Shown here piece by piece: positions 1 to 8,627 of a DNA stretch of 64,000 bases. The DNA comes from Actinomyces sp. ph3. Lineage in GTDB: Bacteria > Actinomycetota > Actinomycetes > Actinomycetales > Actinomycetaceae. The stretch spans positions 310,001-374,000 of the forward strand of contig NZ_CAGY01000001.1 in NCBI RefSeq assembly GCF_000308055.1, written 5' to 3'. The position numbers were made by a program, and so were the translations under genes. The notes beneath the pieces were generated by a model. It was not told where the DNA came from. It saw only the letters and a list, made by a program, of their open reading frames with translations, and made no database searches. Within the stretch, counting starts at the first letter, position 1; each line of letters starts with the position of its first letter.

Positions 1-388
1 CCCACTTATCCCGGCTCGCGGATAACCATTCTTTGTGGTTTGAACGGGCATAGTTCAAGACCGCTTCGTTGAGATTGCCAGTCGGCACGTTATCGGTTGA
101 GAGAATCACCAGTTTAATTGGCTGACGAAATCCAATGGACTCCATAGCTGTACCCAAGGATTGCCCGTTGACATCTTCGAAGACTGATGATTGATCTTCA
201 ACAACGACCTCAGGCGTAAAGTCGGCCTTACTTGCTCCGCTGATCCCGTTTTGAATAAAAGAACTCAGGAAAAACAGCGGACACACAGCCATCAGCACTA
301 GCGAAAGCACTAATCGGATCACGCCACGTCGACGCGTGTTCTGAGATTTTTCGGGAGTTCCGGGTGAAGCTTGAGGTGTATTCGACAT
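1..388 (-). CDS. DUF5129-type membrane protein, N-terminal part (cut by window edge)
   Basis: The reading frame starts at ATG 388 behind a good ribosome binding site (AGGAG, 9 bases upstream) and runs off the left edge after about 129 codons. Residues 1-20 are polar and basic, about 20-42 form one membrane segment (VIRLVLSLVLMAVCPLFFLS), and an extracytoplasmic part follows. The stretch LNEAVLNYARSNHKEWL resembles the TPM-like domain of actinobacterial DUF5129 proteins, as far as I remember the family. Function is unknown. It lies downstream of rho on the same strand but is separated from it by a terminator, so it is probably a separate transcript. Confidence 0.6.
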   Translation of the reverse strand, partial: MSNTPQASPGTPEKSQNTRRRGVIRLVLSLVLMAVCPLFFLSSFIQNGISGASKADFTPEVVVEDQSSVFEDVNGQSLGTAMESIGFRQPIKLVILSTDNVPTGNLNEAVLNYARSNHKEWLSASRDKW

Positions 389-448
389 GAAGCTTTTCTC
401 CTAACGCAGACTCACTGAGGATACGCGCACCGTCAAAGAGTAAACAAA

Positions 449-480
449 CGGGGGCGAAAGGATTTCTCCTTCCGTCCCCG
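449..480 (-). terminator. Rho-independent terminator downstream of rho
   Basis: A 14-bp stem with one mismatch and a four-base loop (TTTC on the plus strand) lies directly after the rho stop codon. Read on the minus strand it is followed by a T-rich tract (TTTGTTTAC). This fits an intrinsic terminator for rho. Confidence 0.7.
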
Positions 481-493
481 TAAGTCCCGCCGA

Positions 494-2218
494 TCAGTCG
501 GCAGAAGGCACTTGCTTTTGAACCAGCATGAGGAATTCTGCGTTCGATTGCGTTTCCTTCAAGCGGTCCAAAACTGCTTCCAGTGCACTTTGCTGATCCA
601 AAGTGCCCAAAACGCGGCGCAGCTTCCACATAATGCGCAGTTCTTCGGGCTTAAGCAGCATTTCTTCGCGACGTGTTCCCGAGGCATTGATGTCGATAGC
701 CGGGAAGATTCGGCGGTCGGCAAGCTGGCGCGACAGACGCAGTTCCATGTTGCCCGTGCCCTTGAACTCTTCGAAGATCACCTCGTCCATCTTCGATCCG
801 GTCTCAACAAGAGCCGAGGCGATGATAGTCAGCGATCCACCCTCGCGCAGGTTACGTGCGCCGCCAAAGAACTTCTTGGGCGGGTAGAGCGCCGAGGCGT
901 CAACACCACCGGAGAGGATTCGACCCGAGGCCGGTGCGGCGAGGTTGTAGGCACGGGAAAGCCTGGTGATTGAGTCAAGAAGAACGACGACATCTTGACC
1001 GAGTTCAACCAGACGCTTGGCGCGTTCAATCGCCAGCTCTGCGACAATTGCGTGATCCGATGCGGGACGGTCAAAGGTTGAAGCAATAACCTCACCCTTG
1101 ACGATGGAGCGCATATCGGTCACTTCTTCAGGACGCTCATCAACCAGAACAACCATGAGGTGAACCTCGGGGTTATTCAATTCGATTGCCTTGGCAATCT
1201 GCTGAATAACCATGGTCTTGCCGGCCTTCGGAGGCGAAACGATCAAACCACGCTGTCCCTTGCCGATGGGGGCAACCAAGTCGATGACGCGAGGAGTGAA
1301 GGCCTTTGCTGAGGTCTCCATTCGCAATTGCTGGTCGGGGTAAATCGGGGTGAGCTTGGAGAACTCGCGGCGAGCCTGCGCGTCCTCAATGCTCATGCCA
1401 TTAACCGAGTCAACGCGAACCAGCGCGTTGTACTTCTGGCGCTGGCGCTCACCTTCACGGGGTGCGCGAACCGCACCTGCGACAGCATCACCTGGCCGCA
1501 GTCCCCAGCGACGAACATTGCCGAGGGTAACGTAAACATCGTTGGGCCCGGGCAAGTAGCCGGAGGTACGAACGAATGCGTGGTTTTCTTGAACGTCCAA
1601 GATGCCCGCAATCGGTGCAAGATTCTCTTCGGAGACCGGGGCTGACTCGCGACGCTCGCCACGCTCAACGCGTTCATTGCGCTCACCGCGTTCACGACGT
1701 CCCTCACGTCCGCGTCCACGGCGGCGTCCTTCGCGATCGCGACGGGAACGATCGCGGGCCTCGGGATCATCACTATCGGGAAGGGCAATCTCGATGTGCT
1801 GCGCGGGTGCGGGAGCACTTTCCTCTTCTTCGTGACGGGTCGGGGTCGGCAGATCCAGGGTAACGGTCTGCGGTTCTGCAGCTTCACTGGAGACAACGCG
1901 ACGACGACGGCTCTTTCGCGGAAGGCCAGCGTCGTTCGAGGGACGCTCTTCCGAGGTTGACTGCGAAACAGGAGTGGGCAGTTCAATATTGATCTGCGGG
2001 GCCTCGCTGGCTTCCTCACGCGCAACGCGACGACGACGCGAACGCGGGGCCTCTTCTTGCTTGGGCGCGCTACCTTGCGCAGCACTGAGCGCCTCAATCA
2101 GCTGGGGCTTACGCATTGCAGAAACACCTTTAAGGCCAAGTTCGGTGGCCATGGCTTTGAGTTCCACCAACTTCATGCGCGACAATTCGCGCTCTTGGGT
2201 GGTCACATCGTTGCTCAA
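494..2218 (-). CDS. rho: Transcription termination factor Rho
   Basis: 574-residue hexameric RNA helicase that ends transcription. The N-terminal Rho_N helical domain (about residues 10-48) is followed by a long Arg/Glu-rich insertion (about 50-200; RRRR clusters and [15 protein letters not shown]), as in other actinobacterial Rho proteins. Next come the RNA-binding cold-shock-like domain and the RecA-type ATPase with the P-loop PPKAGKT and Walker [10 protein letters not shown]. The start is TTG at 2216-2218, with AGGAT about 7 bases upstream; no better in-frame start precedes the Rho_N domain. It is flanked by its own terminator and a 204-base spacer to thrB. Confidence 0.97.
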   Translation of the reverse strand: MSNDVTTQERELSRMKLVELKAMATELGLKGVSAMRKPQLIEALSAAQGSAPKQEEAPRSRRRRVAREEASEAPQINIELPTPVSQSTSEERPSNDAGLPRKSRRRRVVSSEAAEPQTVTLDLPTPTRHEEEESAPAPAQHIEIALPDSDDPEARDRSRRDREGRRRGRGREGRRERGERNERVERGERRESAPVSEENLAPIAGILDVQENHAFVRTSGYLPGPNDVYVTLGNVRRWGLRPGDAVAGAVRAPREGERQRQKYNALVRVDSVNGMSIEDAQARREFSKLTPIYPDQQLRMETSAKAFTPRVIDLVAPIGKGQRGLIVSPPKAGKTMVIQQIAKAIELNNPEVHLMVVLVDERPEEVTDMRSIVKGEVIASTFDRPASDHAIVAELAIERAKRLVELGQDVVVLLDSITRLSRAYNLAAPASGRILSGGVDASALYPPKKFFGGARNLREGGSLTIIASALVETGSKMDEVIFEEFKGTGNMELRLSRQLADRRIFPAIDINASGTRREEMLLKPEELRIMWKLRRVLGTLDQQSALEAVLDRLKETQSNAEFLMLVQKQVPSAD

Positions 2219-2422
2219 CTGATAATCCTCACATGCATGGTCTCACAACAGACCAGGTGAACTTCTCAATCAACATGAGATGAATAGAAAGGACATGTCC
2301 CAACAGGAACACGGAAGAATTTCCATATTTGGAGATCGAAGGATTTCCTTCAGTGCGATAGTAGCAAGCAATACGCGTTTTCTCACTACTTTCACGCAAG
2401 CAGTTTTGCTCTGCGCGCTAAA

Positions 2423-3385
2423 TCACACAAATACGCATCCACCGTTAATCTTTGAAAGATTGCCTCGAGTGATTTGAAGACCCGACGTGGCAAGTTTCAA
2501 AGGACGCACTGCCCAGCCTGCTGCCTGAGCATCGGCTTGAACCTTGGGATCAATGCTTTCAAGACTGAGCACTGTCGGTCCCGCGCCAGAGATGACCGCT
2601 GCTTTACCAGCACCACGAAGCCAAGTCACCAAGGCATGAGAAGGTTGCATTGATTGACGTCGGTAGTCTTGGTGCAGGCGATCTTCAGTCGCAGCCATAA
2701 GCAGTTCATGAACATTCGTCCCAGCACCAATCACATGATTTTGCCCACTGAGGACTGCAGCCAAGATTCCAGCACGCGAAAGATTAAATTTTGCATCATC
2801 GAAGGGAACCTGCTGTGGAAGCACAGCACGTGCTTTCGAGGTCGCCAGCTCAAAATCAGGGATAAAGGCAACGGGCTCAATTGGCGCCTCCCCCGAAAGA
2901 CGCAGCATGCCCGGCAGCTCACCATCCATCCATGAGATCGTCACTCCGCCAGAGATGGCTGGGGCAACGTTATCCGGATGACCTTCCATCTCGGTCGCAA
3001 TCGAAAGGATATCCTCCGCGGTAAGCGCCTCGGGATCTCCAATAAGCGCACGAGCAAGCCCAAGACCAGCGACGATTGCCGAGGCGGAGGAACCGAGGCC
3101 TCGAGAATGAGGAATACGGTTCATACAGCGCATCTGGATACCAACCTGCGCAACACCTGCTGCATCCAAGCCCATTCGCAGCGCCTGAACAACAAGGTGA
3201 TTTTCGCCTTCGTCGAGGACGCCTGCCCCTTGACCCTCGATAGTCACGTGGGTTGCCCCGGCGGTTGCGTGGACGCTCACCTCATCCCACAGGTCTAAGG
3301 CAAGACCGAAGGAATCAAAACCGGGTCCGAGATTGGCCGAGGTAGCGGGAACGCGAACAGCGACGAAATCTTGAGTGATGCGCAT
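2423..3385 (-). CDS. thrB: Homoserine kinase
   Basis: 320-residue GHMP-family kinase that phosphorylates homoserine to O-phosphohomoserine in threonine synthesis. The N-terminal substrate loop PATSANLGPGFDSFG and the ATP-binding motif PHSRGLGSSASA are intact, and the length is normal. It lies 20 bases downstream of hom and is presumably cotranscribed with it. Threonine synthase is not in the window. Confidence 0.96.
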   Translation of the reverse strand: MRITQDFVAVRVPATSANLGPGFDSFGLALDLWDEVSVHATAGATHVTIEGQGAGVLDEGENHLVVQALRMGLDAAGVAQVGIQMRCMNRIPHSRGLGSSASAIVAGLGLARALIGDPEALTAEDILSIATEMEGHPDNVAPAISGGVTISWMDGELPGMLRLSGEAPIEPVAFIPDFELATSKARAVLPQQVPFDDAKFNLSRAGILAAVLSGQNHVIGAGTNVHELLMAATEDRLHQDYRRQSMQPSHALVTWLRGAGKAAVISGAGPTVLSLESIDPKVQADAQAAGWAVRPLKLATSGLQITRGNLSKINGGCVFV

Positions 3386-3405
3386 GGAGGGTCACTTTCC
3401 AGAAT

Positions 3406-4710
3406 TTAGATATCCAGGAGCGGGAAGATTGCGGGTGGGACATGAGCGTTGAGTTCATTCACCAGAGCCTCGACGAGGCCATGGGCGCGGTCTCGCGTGA
3501 TTGCCTGGGTTGTCAGGGTCACAACGCTTTCTCCTTCAGTATCCCCCGCTTCGATATCGATCCCCTGTAGCGACACTTCGAGTGAGGAACACACCCGGCT
3601 CACAGACTCACTAACACCTGAAGTCGTCGGAATGCTCAATCGAATAATGAACGGCGAAACAACACTCCAGTTATCCGAGAGTTTCACAGGCAACTCATCT
3701 TCTTCACGCATCGCCCCCAGTCCATTGAGACGGTCACGTGCTGCGGCAACAATGTCCCCCAAAACAGCCGAGGCTGTCGGGAAGCCACCTGCCCCGAGGC
3801 CCAGGAAAGACAATGTTCCCGCAGCTTGGGCATTGACAAATACGCCATTGGCCGGACCGTGGAGAGAGGCGAAGGCATGATCGAGAGGAACGAAAGTCGG
3901 CTCAACCCCTAGACGAAGAACAGGCTCCCCCGCTTCCTCGTCATATTGAGCGCGAGCAACAAGCTTAATGACGTAGCCCAGACGTCCAGCCAGCGCAATG
4001 TCATCGGTCGACAGCGCGGTAATCCCCTGACGCGGCACGCTCTCAACACTGACCCAACGTCCAAAGGAGAGAGAGGACATAATCGCGCATTTAGCTGAGG
4101 CATCATAGCCCTCAACATCGGCGCTGGGATCAGCCTCCGCGAAACCCAATTCCTGGGCCTGAGCCAAAGCCTCGCCATAGTCCGCGCCCTGAGTGGTCAT
4201 TTGATCAAGAATAAAGTTGGTCGTCCCGTTGACGACTCCAGCAATCTGGCGAACCCGATCTCCGCGTAGGGATGAGGTCAAAGCCCCAATCACGGGAATT
4301 GCACCAGCAACGGCGGCTTCGAAGTAGAGGCGGGTATTCGCCTCGCGGGCAGCAGCAAAAAGCTCGGGCCCACGAGAAGCAATAAGAGCCTTATTACCAG
4401 TGATGACTGCACTGCCATTCTTCAGGGCAGCCACGACATACTCGTAAGCCGGATCGACCCCGCCGATCAATTCAACGACGAGGTCTTTCCCCGCAATGAC
4501 TTCATAGGGATCAGTCGTTAGCAATGAAGAATCAATGGGGAAGGCGCGCTTGGCGTCTAGGCGTCGAACGAGCACGGATTGAACCTCGAGCCGCGTACCC
4601 AAACGACGTTCATACTCATCCGACCACTGTTGAAGAAGGTGAATCACATGAGCGCCAACAGTGCCTGCACCCAAAACTCCAATACGGATCGTGGATGGTG
4701 TCGTATTCAC
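3406..4710 (-). CDS. hom: Homoserine dehydrogenase
   Basis: 434-residue NAD(P)-dependent enzyme that reduces aspartate semialdehyde to homoserine. The nucleotide-binding motif GVLGAGTVG is near the N-terminus, the catalytic domain contains GVVNGTTNFIL, and a C-terminal ACT domain (from about residue 350, SPFIIRLSIPTTSGV) implies allosteric control by threonine, as in other actinobacterial Hom proteins. The chosen start is GTG 4708-4710, preceded by GAGGAGG at good spacing. An upstream in-frame ATG at 4809 would add 33 residues unlike the family. First gene of a hom-thrB operon. Confidence 0.95.
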   Translation of the reverse strand: MNTTPSTIRIGVLGAGTVGAHVIHLLQQWSDEYERRLGTRLEVQSVLVRRLDAKRAFPIDSSLLTTDPYEVIAGKDLVVELIGGVDPAYEYVVAALKNGSAVITGNKALIASRGPELFAAAREANTRLYFEAAVAGAIPVIGALTSSLRGDRVRQIAGVVNGTTNFILDQMTTQGADYGEALAQAQELGFAEADPSADVEGYDASAKCAIMSSLSFGRWVSVESVPRQGITALSTDDIALAGRLGYVIKLVARAQYDEEAGEPVLRLGVEPTFVPLDHAFASLHGPANGVFVNAQAAGTLSFLGLGAGGFPTASAVLGDIVAAARDRLNGLGAMREEDELPVKLSDNWSVVSPFIIRLSIPTTSGVSESVSRVCSSLEVSLQGIDIEAGDTEGESVVTLTTQAITRDRAHGLVEALVNELNAHVPPAIFPLLDI

Positions 4711-5068
4711 ATTTCCTCCTCTTGGGGGCCAAATCGGCACGTATATAAAGTCAGCTGAAATTGCTCGTGGACCAGTGACGAGTCTACTGTGCACACCCCC
4801 TGAAGGCACAGGCTCATCAAGTGATGAACGACTTGCAGCGCGCTCAAAGACTAAAAAGGACTTTTGTCCTACACTATGAGTGATCGGAGCGACAAAAGTC
4901 CCAGATTGTTAGACATGGCATATACACAGAACAGGCATAAAGATGCTGTCCATGCACCAAGTGCGAGAGACTAATAGCAGATGCCCGATACGGCACCAAA
5001 GATGAGGCCGATGCCTTATCAACCGGAGGTTTTCAGTCCGAAAGCCACGGCAACCGAGAAGAGGGAAC
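4711..5068. other. Divergent hom/pflB promoter region
   Basis: 358 bases with no coding frame that looks real. It must hold the hom promoter (minus) and the pflB promoter (plus). Visible structure: the palindrome TCATCA-AG-TGATGA at 4814-4827 and the 11-base inverted repeat at 4858-4868/4891-4901. The pflB ribosome binding site GAGGG is just before 5069. I see no Rex-type TTGTGA/TCACAA operator and cannot fix the promoter hexamers. Confidence 0.5.
4858..4901. promoter_or_regulatory. Inverted repeat upstream of pflB
   Basis: GGACTTTTGTC (4858-4868) is repeated in exact reverse complement as GACAAAAGTCC (4891-4901), 22 bases apart. The left arm also contains the small self-complementary unit AGGAC-TTTT-GTCCT. 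It could be a paired operator for an anaerobic or sugar-responsive regulator, or a leader hairpin; the sequence does not decide. Confidence 0.4.
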
Positions 5069-7189
5069 ATGACTGATCAGCAGACCGCCGACGTCACGAC
5101 CGACGCCTGGGACGGTTTCGTCAAGGGCCATTGGTCCGAAGCAATCGACGTGCGCGACTTCATCCAGCGCAACTACACCCCTTACGAAGGAGATGCCTCC
5201 TTCCTGGCCGGGCCGACCGAAAAGACCCTGCGCGTCTGGGAGACGCTCGAAAAGGACTACCTGTCCAAGGAGCGCAAGGTCCGCATCCTCGATGTTGACA
5301 CCCACACCCCCGCCGATATCGACGCTTTCAAGCCCGGTTACATCAGCGATGATGACGACGTCATCGTCGGCCTGCAGACCGATGCGCCTCTGAAGCGTGC
5401 AATGATGCCAAACGGCGGCTGGCGCATGGTTGAGACCGCTATTAAGGAAGCTGGCAAAGAGGTCGACCCCGAAGTCAAGAAGATCTTCACCCAGTACCGC
5501 AAGACCCACAACGACGCGGTCTTCGATATCTACACGCCTCGTATCCGCGCAGCGCGTTCCTCCCACATCATCACCGGTCTTCCCGATGCATACGGCCGTG
5601 GCCGCATCATTGGTGACTACCGTCGTGTTGCACTGTACGGTGTTGACCACCTGATCGAGGAGAAGCAGAAGGATAAGGATCGCTACGCAGATCAGCCCTT
5701 CTCAGAGCACTGGGCACGCTACCGCGAGGAGCACTCGGAGCAGATCAAGGCTCTGAAGAAGCTCAAGAAGATGGCAGCCGACTACGGCTTCGACATCTCC
5801 GGCCCCGCTCGCAACGCACACGAAGCAGTGCAGTGGACCTACTTCGGCTACCTGGCCTCCGTGAAGTCCCAGGACGGCGCCGCAATGTCGATCGGCCGTC
5901 TCTCCGCATTCTTCGACTGCTACTTCGAGCGCGATCTTAATCGTGGAACCCTCACCGAGCTCGAGGCCCAGGAGATCATCGACTCTCTGGTCATCAAGCT
6001 CCGCATTACCCGCTTCCTGCGCACGATCGATTACGATCAGATCTTCTCCGGCGACCCCTACTGGGCAACCTGGTCGGATGCAGGCTTCGGCGAAGACGGA
6101 CGTACCTTGGTTACCAAGACCGCCTTCCGTCTCCTGCAGACCCTGCGTAACCTCGGCCCCGCACCCGAGCCGAACATCACCATCTTCTGGGATGAGAAGC
6201 TCCCCAAGGGCTACAAGGAATTCTGCGCACTGATCTCGATTGAGACCTCCTCCATTCAGTACGAATCCGATGAGCAGATTCGTGAGCACTGGGGCGATGA
6301 CGCAGCCATCGCATGCTGTGTTTCCCCCATGCGCGTTGGCAAGCAGATGCAGTTCTTCGGCGCCCGCGTGAACTCTGCAAAGGCTCTCCTCTACGCCATC
6401 AACGGTGGCCGCGATGAGATGAGCGGAAAGCAAGTCATGGAAGGCTACGAGCCCATTAAGGGTGACGGCCCGCTCGACTTCGACGAGGTCTGGGCAAAGT
6501 ACGAAGAGATGCTGGACTGGGTTGTTGGCACCTACGTCGAGGCCCTGAACATCATCCACTACTGCCACGATCGCTACGCCTACGAGGCAGTCGAGATGGC
6601 GCTGCACGATTCCGAGATCATTCGCACCATGGGTTGCGGTATTGCTGGCCTGTCCATCGTTGCTGACTCCCTGTCCGCTATCAAGTACGCGAAGGTTTAC
6701 CCGATTCGCGACGAAACCGGACTGGTTGTCGACTACCGCACCGAGGGAGACTTCCCGACCTACGGTAACGATGACGACCGTGCAGACGATATTGCAGCAA
6801 CCGTCGTTCACACCGTCATGGATAAGATTCGCGCAATCCCCATGTACCGTGATGCAATCCCGACCCAGTCGGTGCTGACCATCACCTCGAACGTTGTTTA
6901 CGGTAAGGCAACCGGTTCCTTCCCCTCGGGCCACCAGAAGGGCACCCCCTTCGCACCCGGTGCAAACCCCGAGAACGGTATCGATACCCACGGCATGGTC
7001 GCTTCCATGCTCTCGGTCGCCAAGCTCGACTACAACGACGCACTGGACGGCATCTCGCTGACCAACACCATTACCCCTCAGGGCCTTGGACGTACGCGTG
7101 ACGAGCAGATCACCAACCTGGTTGGCATCCTGGACGCAGGCTTCGTCCCCGACGATTGCTGCGCCGTCGACGCCACCAAGGGTTACTGA
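5069..7189 (+). CDS. pflB: Pyruvate formate-lyase catalytic subunit lacking the glycyl-radical domain
   Basis: 706-residue catalytic part of formate C-acetyltransferase (pyruvate + CoA to acetyl-CoA + formate). The adjacent active-site cysteines are Cys416-Cys417 in IACCVSPMR, matching Cys418-Cys419 of the 760-residue E. coli enzyme. The fold is collinear to the end (QITNLVGILDAGF), but the protein stops there. The last 55 or so residues of a normal PFL, including the RVSGYAV radical loop, are absent and are encoded by the next gene. ATG follows GAGGG. The stop is a clean TGA followed by TAG. The codons are regular and biased as in a highly expressed gene, so this is not decay. Confidence 0.95.
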   Translation: MTDQQTADVTTDAWDGFVKGHWSEAIDVRDFIQRNYTPYEGDASFLAGPTEKTLRVWETLEKDYLSKERKVRILDVDTHTPADIDAFKPGYISDDDDVIVGLQTDAPLKRAMMPNGGWRMVETAIKEAGKEVDPEVKKIFTQYRKTHNDAVFDIYTPRIRAARSSHIITGLPDAYGRGRIIGDYRRVALYGVDHLIEEKQKDKDRYADQPFSEHWARYREEHSEQIKALKKLKKMAADYGFDISGPARNAHEAVQWTYFGYLASVKSQDGAAMSIGRLSAFFDCYFERDLNRGTLTELEAQEIIDSLVIKLRITRFLRTIDYDQIFSGDPYWATWSDAGFGEDGRTLVTKTAFRLLQTLRNLGPAPEPNITIFWDEKLPKGYKEFCALISIETSSIQYESDEQIREHWGDDAAIACCVSPMRVGKQMQFFGARVNSAKALLYAINGGRDEMSGKQVMEGYEPIKGDGPLDFDEVWAKYEEMLDWVVGTYVEALNIIHYCHDRYAYEAVEMALHDSEIIRTMGCGIAGLSIVADSLSAIKYAKVYPIRDETGLVVDYRTEGDFPTYGNDDDRADDIAATVVHTVMDKIRAIPMYRDAIPTQSVLTITSNVVYGKATGSFPSGHQKGTPFAPGANPENGIDTHGMVASMLSVAKLDYNDALDGISLTNTITPQGLGRTRDEQITNLVGILDAGFVPDDCCAVDATKGY

Positions 7190-7261
7190 TAGAAACAAGT
7201 CTTAGGCAAACGGAACACCGCTTGTCTATCCGGCCCCACCCGGAAGAAAAGGAGAAATGAA

Positions 7262-7513
7262 ATGGCAACGAAGACCTACGAAGAGCGTCTTGCTTCCATG
7301 AAGGCCGCCCGCGAAGAGCGTGAGGAAGGCGCTGGTCTGTACCACGCCAACATCAACGTTCTCGACCAGGCAACCCTCGAAGACGCAATGGAGCACCCCG
7401 AGAACTACCCGAACCTGACCGTTCGCGTTTCGGGCTACGCAGTGAACTTCGTGAAGCTCACCCGCGAGCAGCAGCTGGACGTGCTTTCCCGCACCTTCCA
7501 CCACTCTGCCTGA
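7262..7513 (+). CDS. grcA: Stand-alone glycyl-radical subunit of pyruvate formate-lyase (GrcA/YfiD-like)
   Basis: 83 residues. After a charged helical leader (1-25), the protein aligns by eye with the C-terminus of [22 protein letters not shown], then RVSGYAVNF with the radical Gly at residue 58, then [15 protein letters not shown]. coli GrcA (YfiD) is a spare part that repairs oxygen-cleaved, full-length PFL. Here the neighbouring PFL has no radical domain, so this protein should be an essential subunit. It has its own site (AAGGAG, 8 bases before ATG), lies 72 bases after pflB and is followed by a strong terminator. The symbol is by homology; the role differs from E. coli. Confidence 0.93.
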   Translation: MATKTYEERLASMKAAREEREEGAGLYHANINVLDQATLEDAMEHPENYPNLTVRVSGYAVNFVKLTREQQLDVLSRTFHHSA

Positions 7514-7524
7514 GCGTAGATGAC

Positions 7525-7564
7525 ATGAATGGGGCGCTGGCCGCAGGGCCCGCGCCCCATTCAT
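7525..7564 (+). terminator. Terminator after the pflB-grcA pair
   Basis: A perfect 13-bp stem (7525-7537 with 7552-7564, core GGGGCGC/GCGCCCC) encloses a 14-base loop just past the radical-protein gene. Only a weak T tract follows, so read-through into pflA is possible. Confidence 0.7.
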
Positions 7565-7653
7565 TTATCTGGCGGATCACGAAATTTTTCTCATTTTTCT
7601 ATCGTTCCTCTAGGTAGGAACCAACCTTTGGGTAGTAATCCACGGAGCACACA

Positions 7654-8535
7654 ATGACCTTGACTATGAGCAGCGCTGAGCTACTTCGCGATCAGGATTT
7701 CCAGGCACCTACGGCCCGAACAGCCGGCCAGGGTGTTGAAGGCCTGGAAGAATTGACTGACCTTGAACGTTCGGATCGCTTGGCTCGAATGCGTGAAGGA
7801 ACCCTTGGTTCAATCCACTCTTGGGAATTGGTCACTGCCGTTGACGGCCCTGGAACCCGCATGACGGTCTTCCTCAACGGCTGCCCGCTTCGCTGCTTGT
7901 ACTGCCACAACCCAGATACTTTCCTCATGAAGGATGGCGCTCCCATTTCAGATGAGGAGCTTCTGAATAGGATCCGCCGCTACCGCAGGGTTTTTAAAGC
8001 GACCAACGGAGGAATTACGCTTTCCGGTGGCGAGGTCCTCATGCAGCCCGCATTTGCCAAGCGAATTATCCTAGGCACAAAAGCAATGGGGATCCACACC
8101 TGCATCGATACCTCCGGTTACCTTGGCGCCAACTGTGACGATGAGATGCTGGACAACCTTGATCTTGTCCTTCTGGACGTAAAGTCTGGCTTCCCCGAGA
8201 CATACAAGGAAGTCACTGGCCGTGACCTCCAGCCGACCATCGACTTTGGTGATCGCATCGCCCAGCGGGGCGGTCCGACCAGAATTTGGATCCGCTTCGT
8301 CTTAGTGCCCGGTCTGACCGATGACCCGGAAAATATTCGTCGAGTCGGCGAGATTGTCTTGCGTTGGAAGAACGTGATCGATCGAGTTGAGGTCCTTCCC
8401 TTCCACCAACTTGGTTCGGATAAGTGGAAGAGCTTGGGACTCGAATACAAGCTGGAAGACACGAAGCCGCCATCGCCCGAGGCAACAGATAAGGTTCGCG
8501 ATTACTTCCGCACTCTAGGCTTCGAAGTCCACTGA
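7654..8535 (+). CDS. pflA: Pyruvate formate-lyase activating enzyme (radical SAM)
   Basis: 293-residue radical SAM enzyme that abstracts hydrogen from the PFL glycine. The cluster motif is CPLRCLYC (CxxxCxxC), followed by HNPDTF and the SAM-binding GGITLSGGEVLMQP. It ends in the usual radical-SAM barrel. It is about 45 residues longer than the E. coli activase, because an acidic N-terminal extension (about 1-45) precedes the start of homology at GTLGSIHSWE. The ATG at 7654 follows CGGAG; a second ATG lies four codons on. An inverted repeat GTTCCT/AGGAAC (7604-7621) precedes it. It should act on the stand-alone radical protein, free or bound to PflB. Confidence 0.95.
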   Translation: MTLTMSSAELLRDQDFQAPTARTAGQGVEGLEELTDLERSDRLARMREGTLGSIHSWELVTAVDGPGTRMTVFLNGCPLRCLYCHNPDTFLMKDGAPISDEELLNRIRRYRRVFKATNGGITLSGGEVLMQPAFAKRIILGTKAMGIHTCIDTSGYLGANCDDEMLDNLDLVLLDVKSGFPETYKEVTGRDLQPTIDFGDRIAQRGGPTRIWIRFVLVPGLTDDPENIRRVGEIVLRWKNVIDRVEVLPFHQLGSDKWKSLGLEYKLEDTKPPSPEATDKVRDYFRTLGFEVH

Positions 8536-8547
8536 GAAACCGCTGAC

Positions 8548-8605
8548 GAACAAAAGTTTACCGCCCCTCGAATCCCATCTAGATTCAGGGGCGGCTACTT
8601 TGTTC
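8548..8605. terminator. Bidirectional terminator between pflA and the acetyltransferase gene
   Basis: A long hairpin with interrupted stem segments GAACAAAAG/CTTTGTTC, CCGCCCCT/AGGGGCGG and GAATC/GATTC around a 7-base loop, in the space between two convergent genes. The outer stem supplies A and T tracts on both strands. Confidence 0.75.
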
Positions 8606-8627
8606 TCACGAGTGAGGTCAAAGCGCC

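Noticed and set aside
512-2222. Several open frames on the plus strand across rho
   Set aside because: They are overlapping shadows of the Arg/Glu-rich rho insertion with no ribosome sites or known domains.
4711-5068. Rex or FNR operator controlling pflB
   Set aside because: I looked for TTGTGA-N6-TCACAA and TTGAT-N4-ATCAA. TCATCAAGTGATGA is only a partial look-alike, so no call was made.
5702-7198. 498-codon open frame antisense to pflB
   Set aside because: It mirrors the strongly biased codons of pflB (low A/T at third positions), has no ribosome site or family resemblance, and pflB is certain.
7162-7262. Frameshift or sequencing error splitting one pflB gene
   Set aside because: The upstream frame ends in a clean TGA-TAG, the 72-base gap contains a proper AAGGAG site, and the small protein has an extra 25-residue leader with no counterpart in fused PFL. 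A simple indel would not restore a continuous protein.
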